This document shows, piece by piece, positions 62,046 through 64,000 of a stretch of DNA of 64,000 bases. Each line of letters begins with the position of its first letter. Position 1 is the stretch's first letter. The stretch is from Actinomycetales bacterium (GTDB taxonomy: Bacteria > Actinomycetota > Actinomycetes > S36-B12). The notes below the pieces were generated by a model. It worked only from the letters and a program-made list of their open reading frames with translations, was not told the DNA's origin and did not search any database. The stretch lies in contig JAGWXF010000007.1 of NCBI GenBank assembly GCA_018970025.1, positions 1 through 64,000 of the forward strand, in the 5' to 3' direction. The position numbers were made by a program, and so were the translations under genes.

Positions 62046-62053
62046 GTGTTCGA
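62038..62053. promoter_or_regulatory. LexA SOS box overlapping the DUF222-HNH start
   Basis: TCGAACATGTGTTCGA is a perfect TCGAAC-N4-GTTCGA palindrome, the actinobacterial LexA consensus. The start codon (62043-62045, minus strand) lies inside it, so LexA would block translation-start DNA directly. 13E12 genes of Mycobacterium tuberculosis are known LexA targets. Confidence 0.9.
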
Positions 62054-62139
62054 ATATATGCCTGACGTCTGACACGCACCGCACCCCGGAGCCACCAGCA
62101 TGCGCACGGAGAACTGCCGGGCGCACCCCCTGACGTCAG

Positions 62140-63192
62140 CTACTTCGGCGCCGCAGACCCGGGGCTCGGCAGGCGCCACACGAACGAGGCACCGATGGCC
62201 ATGAAGGTGGCCAGGAACGTCGCGATCAGCCGGACATCGATCTCAGAGCTGACTGGATCCCCCTCCACCGAGAACAGCACGACGACCAGCACGGTGATGG
62301 CCAGCACCGCGACGGCGTAGTTCGCCGTGACGAACCCGACGATCAGCACGATCGAGGCAGCGCAGATGGCGATCGCCACATACCCGGTCACATGGAAGAC
62401 CAGCAGCAGCACCGCGCACAGGGCCAGCCCGGCCAGCGTGCCCACCAGTCGCCCGGCCACCCGGCTGACAGTGCCGTCCGCATCGGGCTTGGTCACCCAG
62501 GCGACGGTCATCGGCAGCCAGAAACCGTGCTCAACTCCCCAGGCCTGCGACAGGTAGGTCGCAACCCCGATGAGGACGGCCAGCCGGATGCCATGCCGTA
62601 CGAACGGGTCGTTCAGGGTGAGCCTGGGACGAACTCGCGTCCACAGGCCCGGCAGCGGAGCCAGGCTCGCGCGCCACGCCCCGGGATCGCGCAGGAGATG
62701 CCGGCCAACGGTGATCGCGGTGATGACCAGGCCCCCCAGGCCGATGAGCAAGGCATTGACAACAGCAGCGGACGGCAGTTGCGGCGCCCCCAGGAAGATG
62801 ATGAAGTTCACCAGGGTCAGCAGGCCACCGAGAGCTGCCCGGGGGCCGGCCACCCCAGCCACCCCGCCGGCCAGCGCGACCGCCGCAGACGCCAGCACGC
62901 CGAGCCACGGGTACTCCGACAGGACGATCCCGCCGGCGGCGGCGAGCATGATCCAGAGGGTCACCCAGAGCATCGTCCGCCAGCGGCGTCCCACCTCCTC
63001 GCCTGCGTCCGCGAAGGCAACGAACACGCATGCCAGGGCGACGGGCACCACGTCCCCAGGCTCGCCGGCGAGCATGAAGCAGGTGGCCAGGGCACCAAAG
63101 GCGAGGCCGCAGCGGAGGCCCGCGCCGAGCAGGACCTGCCCCTTCTCGACGTGCGCGGTACCAATGAGCACGCTTCGCAGGTGGCCAGCCAT
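62140..63192 (-). CDS. FUSC-like (fusaric acid resistance/aromatic efflux type) membrane protein
   Basis: 350 residues with two clusters of about five or six spans. The second half contains LTLNDPFVRHGIRLAVLIGV and FWLPMTVAWVTKPDADGT, VSRVAGRLVGTLAGL, as in the FUSC/YccS/aromatic-acid exporter family. The soluble domain is short. It may export organic acids or adjust membrane content. The ATG lies 444 bases from the divergent GNAT start, with a hairpin-rich gap between. Confidence 0.82.
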   Translation of the reverse strand: MAGHLRSVLIGTAHVEKGQVLLGAGLRCGLAFGALATCFMLAGEPGDVVPVALACVFVAFADAGEEVGRRWRTMLWVTLWIMLAAAGGIVLSEYPWLGVLASAAVALAGGVAGVAGPRAALGGLLTLVNFIIFLGAPQLPSAAVVNALLIGLGGLVITAITVGRHLLRDPGAWRASLAPLPGLWTRVRPRLTLNDPFVRHGIRLAVLIGVATYLSQAWGVEHGFWLPMTVAWVTKPDADGTVSRVAGRLVGTLAGLALCAVLLLVFHVTGYVAIAICAASIVLIVGFVTANYAVAVLAITVLVVVLFSVEGDPVSSEIDVRLIATFLATFMAIGASFVWRLPSPGSAAPK

Positions 63193-63636
63193 CGGGTCAG
63201 GCTAGTGCCGACTGGGCCTGGCCGGAACGGAGCAGGGTCACCGGCAGCAGCGGGCCGCGCGCCACACGTTGAGTCGATCGAGGTCCACGGTCGCATGTAT
63301 GCGTATGCCTATCCATATACACGTCTGCCTGCGCACGTATGAGCGTACGCAGGCATGTGAGCGGCACTGCAGTTCTGGCGAGAGCGCGCTCGACCAACGA
63401 TCCGAAACGACCACGCCGCGTGGCAAGCGGCCAGGATGCGGCCAGACCTGTGGTGCGGGTCTTCCGGTTCGCTCATGTGCCCCCTACGCTGCGGTAACTG
63501 GGCCTGCGCTACCCGATCCCCGTCGAGGCAGGCGCCGCCCAGTGCAGCGTGGCCCCTGGGCTGTCCCCCGGCCCGGGGCCACGTCCATGACGGCCTCGGC
63601 CATCGCAGGCCCAGGCCCCGGCGGGTAGGTGACGAC
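63193..63636. other. Divergent intergenic region with hairpin
   Basis: 444 bases without a supported gene. A stretch at 63291-63325 is AT-richer, with alternating purine-pyrimidine bases. A hairpin follows: TGCCTGCGCACG (63326-63337) pairs with CGTACGCAGGCA (63344-63355) with one mismatch and a six-base loop. It lies between two divergent genes and so is not their terminator. It could end a small RNA or serve as a regulatory site. Confidence 0.5.
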
Positions 63637-64000
63637 TTGGGCAGCACCCAGACCGGCCCCCGTCTGGCCACCCTCGATGACGGCGAAGGGATCACCCAGA
63701 CGGTGGCCGCCGCATTTGCCAGCGACCCGGCCTGGTCGTTCATCATCGGCCCGGGCAACTACATGGCCAGGCGGGCGTTCGCACGAGCCTTGCTCGTCCC
63801 CCGGATTCGCCGCTCGACGGCCTGGGTCGCCGACGGCTGCACAGCCGTGGCCATGTGGGATCGGCTTGGCACGGATGCGCATGCGGATGATGACCATGAC
63901 GCATGGTGGGCGTCCTTCCGTGCGGAGGTGGGGGACGACATCTGGTCGCGCCTGCAGAGATACGACTCCGCCCTGGAGGCAATCGCACCAGCGAGGCCGT
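63637..64000 (+). CDS. GNAT-family acetyltransferase, N-terminal part (3' end outside window)
   Basis: About 121 residues are visible. TQTVAAAFASDPAWSFIIGP and the strand STAWVADGCTAVAMWDRL fit the first half of an actinobacterial GNAT N-acetyltransferase. The acetyl-CoA loop would lie beyond the window. The only good in-frame start is TTG at 63637, preceded by AGGTGA. Other start codons nearby are in different frames. Nothing upstream in frame resembles the family. Confidence 0.7.
   Translation, partial: MGSTQTGPRLATLDDGEGITQTVAAAFASDPAWSFIIGPGNYMARRAFARALLVPRIRRSTAWVADGCTAVAMWDRLGTDAHADDDHDAWWASFRAEVGDDIWSRLQRYDSALEAIAPARP

Overview
The window is about 64 kb of high-GC, gene-dense DNA from an actinobacterium, probably a free-living soil or freshwater member. 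Supporting signs are frequent GTG starts, ATGA stop/start overlaps, a 13E12-type DUF222-HNH protein under a TCGAAC-N4-GTTCGA SOS box, a class E-like sortase domain, an F420-type LLM oxidoreductase and G+C-rich hairpins without T-tracts. I cannot place it below phylum or class. No rRNA, tRNA, CRISPR array, prophage or intact insertion sequence was found.

Layout. (1) 1-9.2 kb: phosphate transporter genes pstC-pstA behind a PHO box, then two blocks of molybdenum-cofactor genes (mog/moaB, moaC, moeA; moaD, moaA, moaE, mocA-like). They are separated by an arsenic cassette: an ArsR-phosphatase fusion, arsC and a divergent aquaporin. (2) 9.2-14.9 kb: accessory DNA with two YczE-type membrane proteins, a YciI protein, an SRPBCC protein and a DrrAB-like ABC exporter. 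It is bracketed by two direct copies of a unit that encodes a 26-residue hydrophobic peptide followed by a 13-bp hairpin. (3) 15-21 kb: a membrane-protein gene, a DsbA-like thioredoxin-fold gene and a phosphatase gene, then a TPP riboswitch driving thiBPQ. (4) 21-36.5 kb: housekeeping genes, mainly on the minus strand (xthA, mazG, SurA-like lipoprotein, mfd, cysQ, pth, rplY, prs, glmU), with an aldolase/lactone-oxidase pair and a DUF885 peptidase.

(5) 36.5-46.9 kb: a reductive pyrimidine-catabolism cluster. A divergent MocR-type regulator faces beta-ureidopropionase, dihydropyrimidinase, a methylmalonate-semialdehyde-type dehydrogenase, an LLM oxidoreductase and an NMT1/THI5-like ABC transporter. 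It ends in a strong bidirectional terminator. (6) 46.9-51.2 kb: a LacI regulator, two palindromic operators, an APC permease and a hydrolase. (7) 51.2-64 kb: accessory and surface genes, namely a large unknown protein, a secreted beta-barrel, VapBC, an aldo-keto reductase, a CBM2-GH18-CBM2 chitinase, an FN3-sortase fusion that lacks the catalytic histidine, the SOS-box DUF222-HNH gene, a FUSC-like membrane protein and the start of a GNAT acetyltransferase.

The best candidates for something undescribed are the duplicated peptide/hairpin unit (10.4-10.7 and 14.6-14.9 kb), the FN3-pseudosortase, and the cysteine-free ArsR domain fused to a phosphatase next to two tandem TCAA-N6-TTGA sites.
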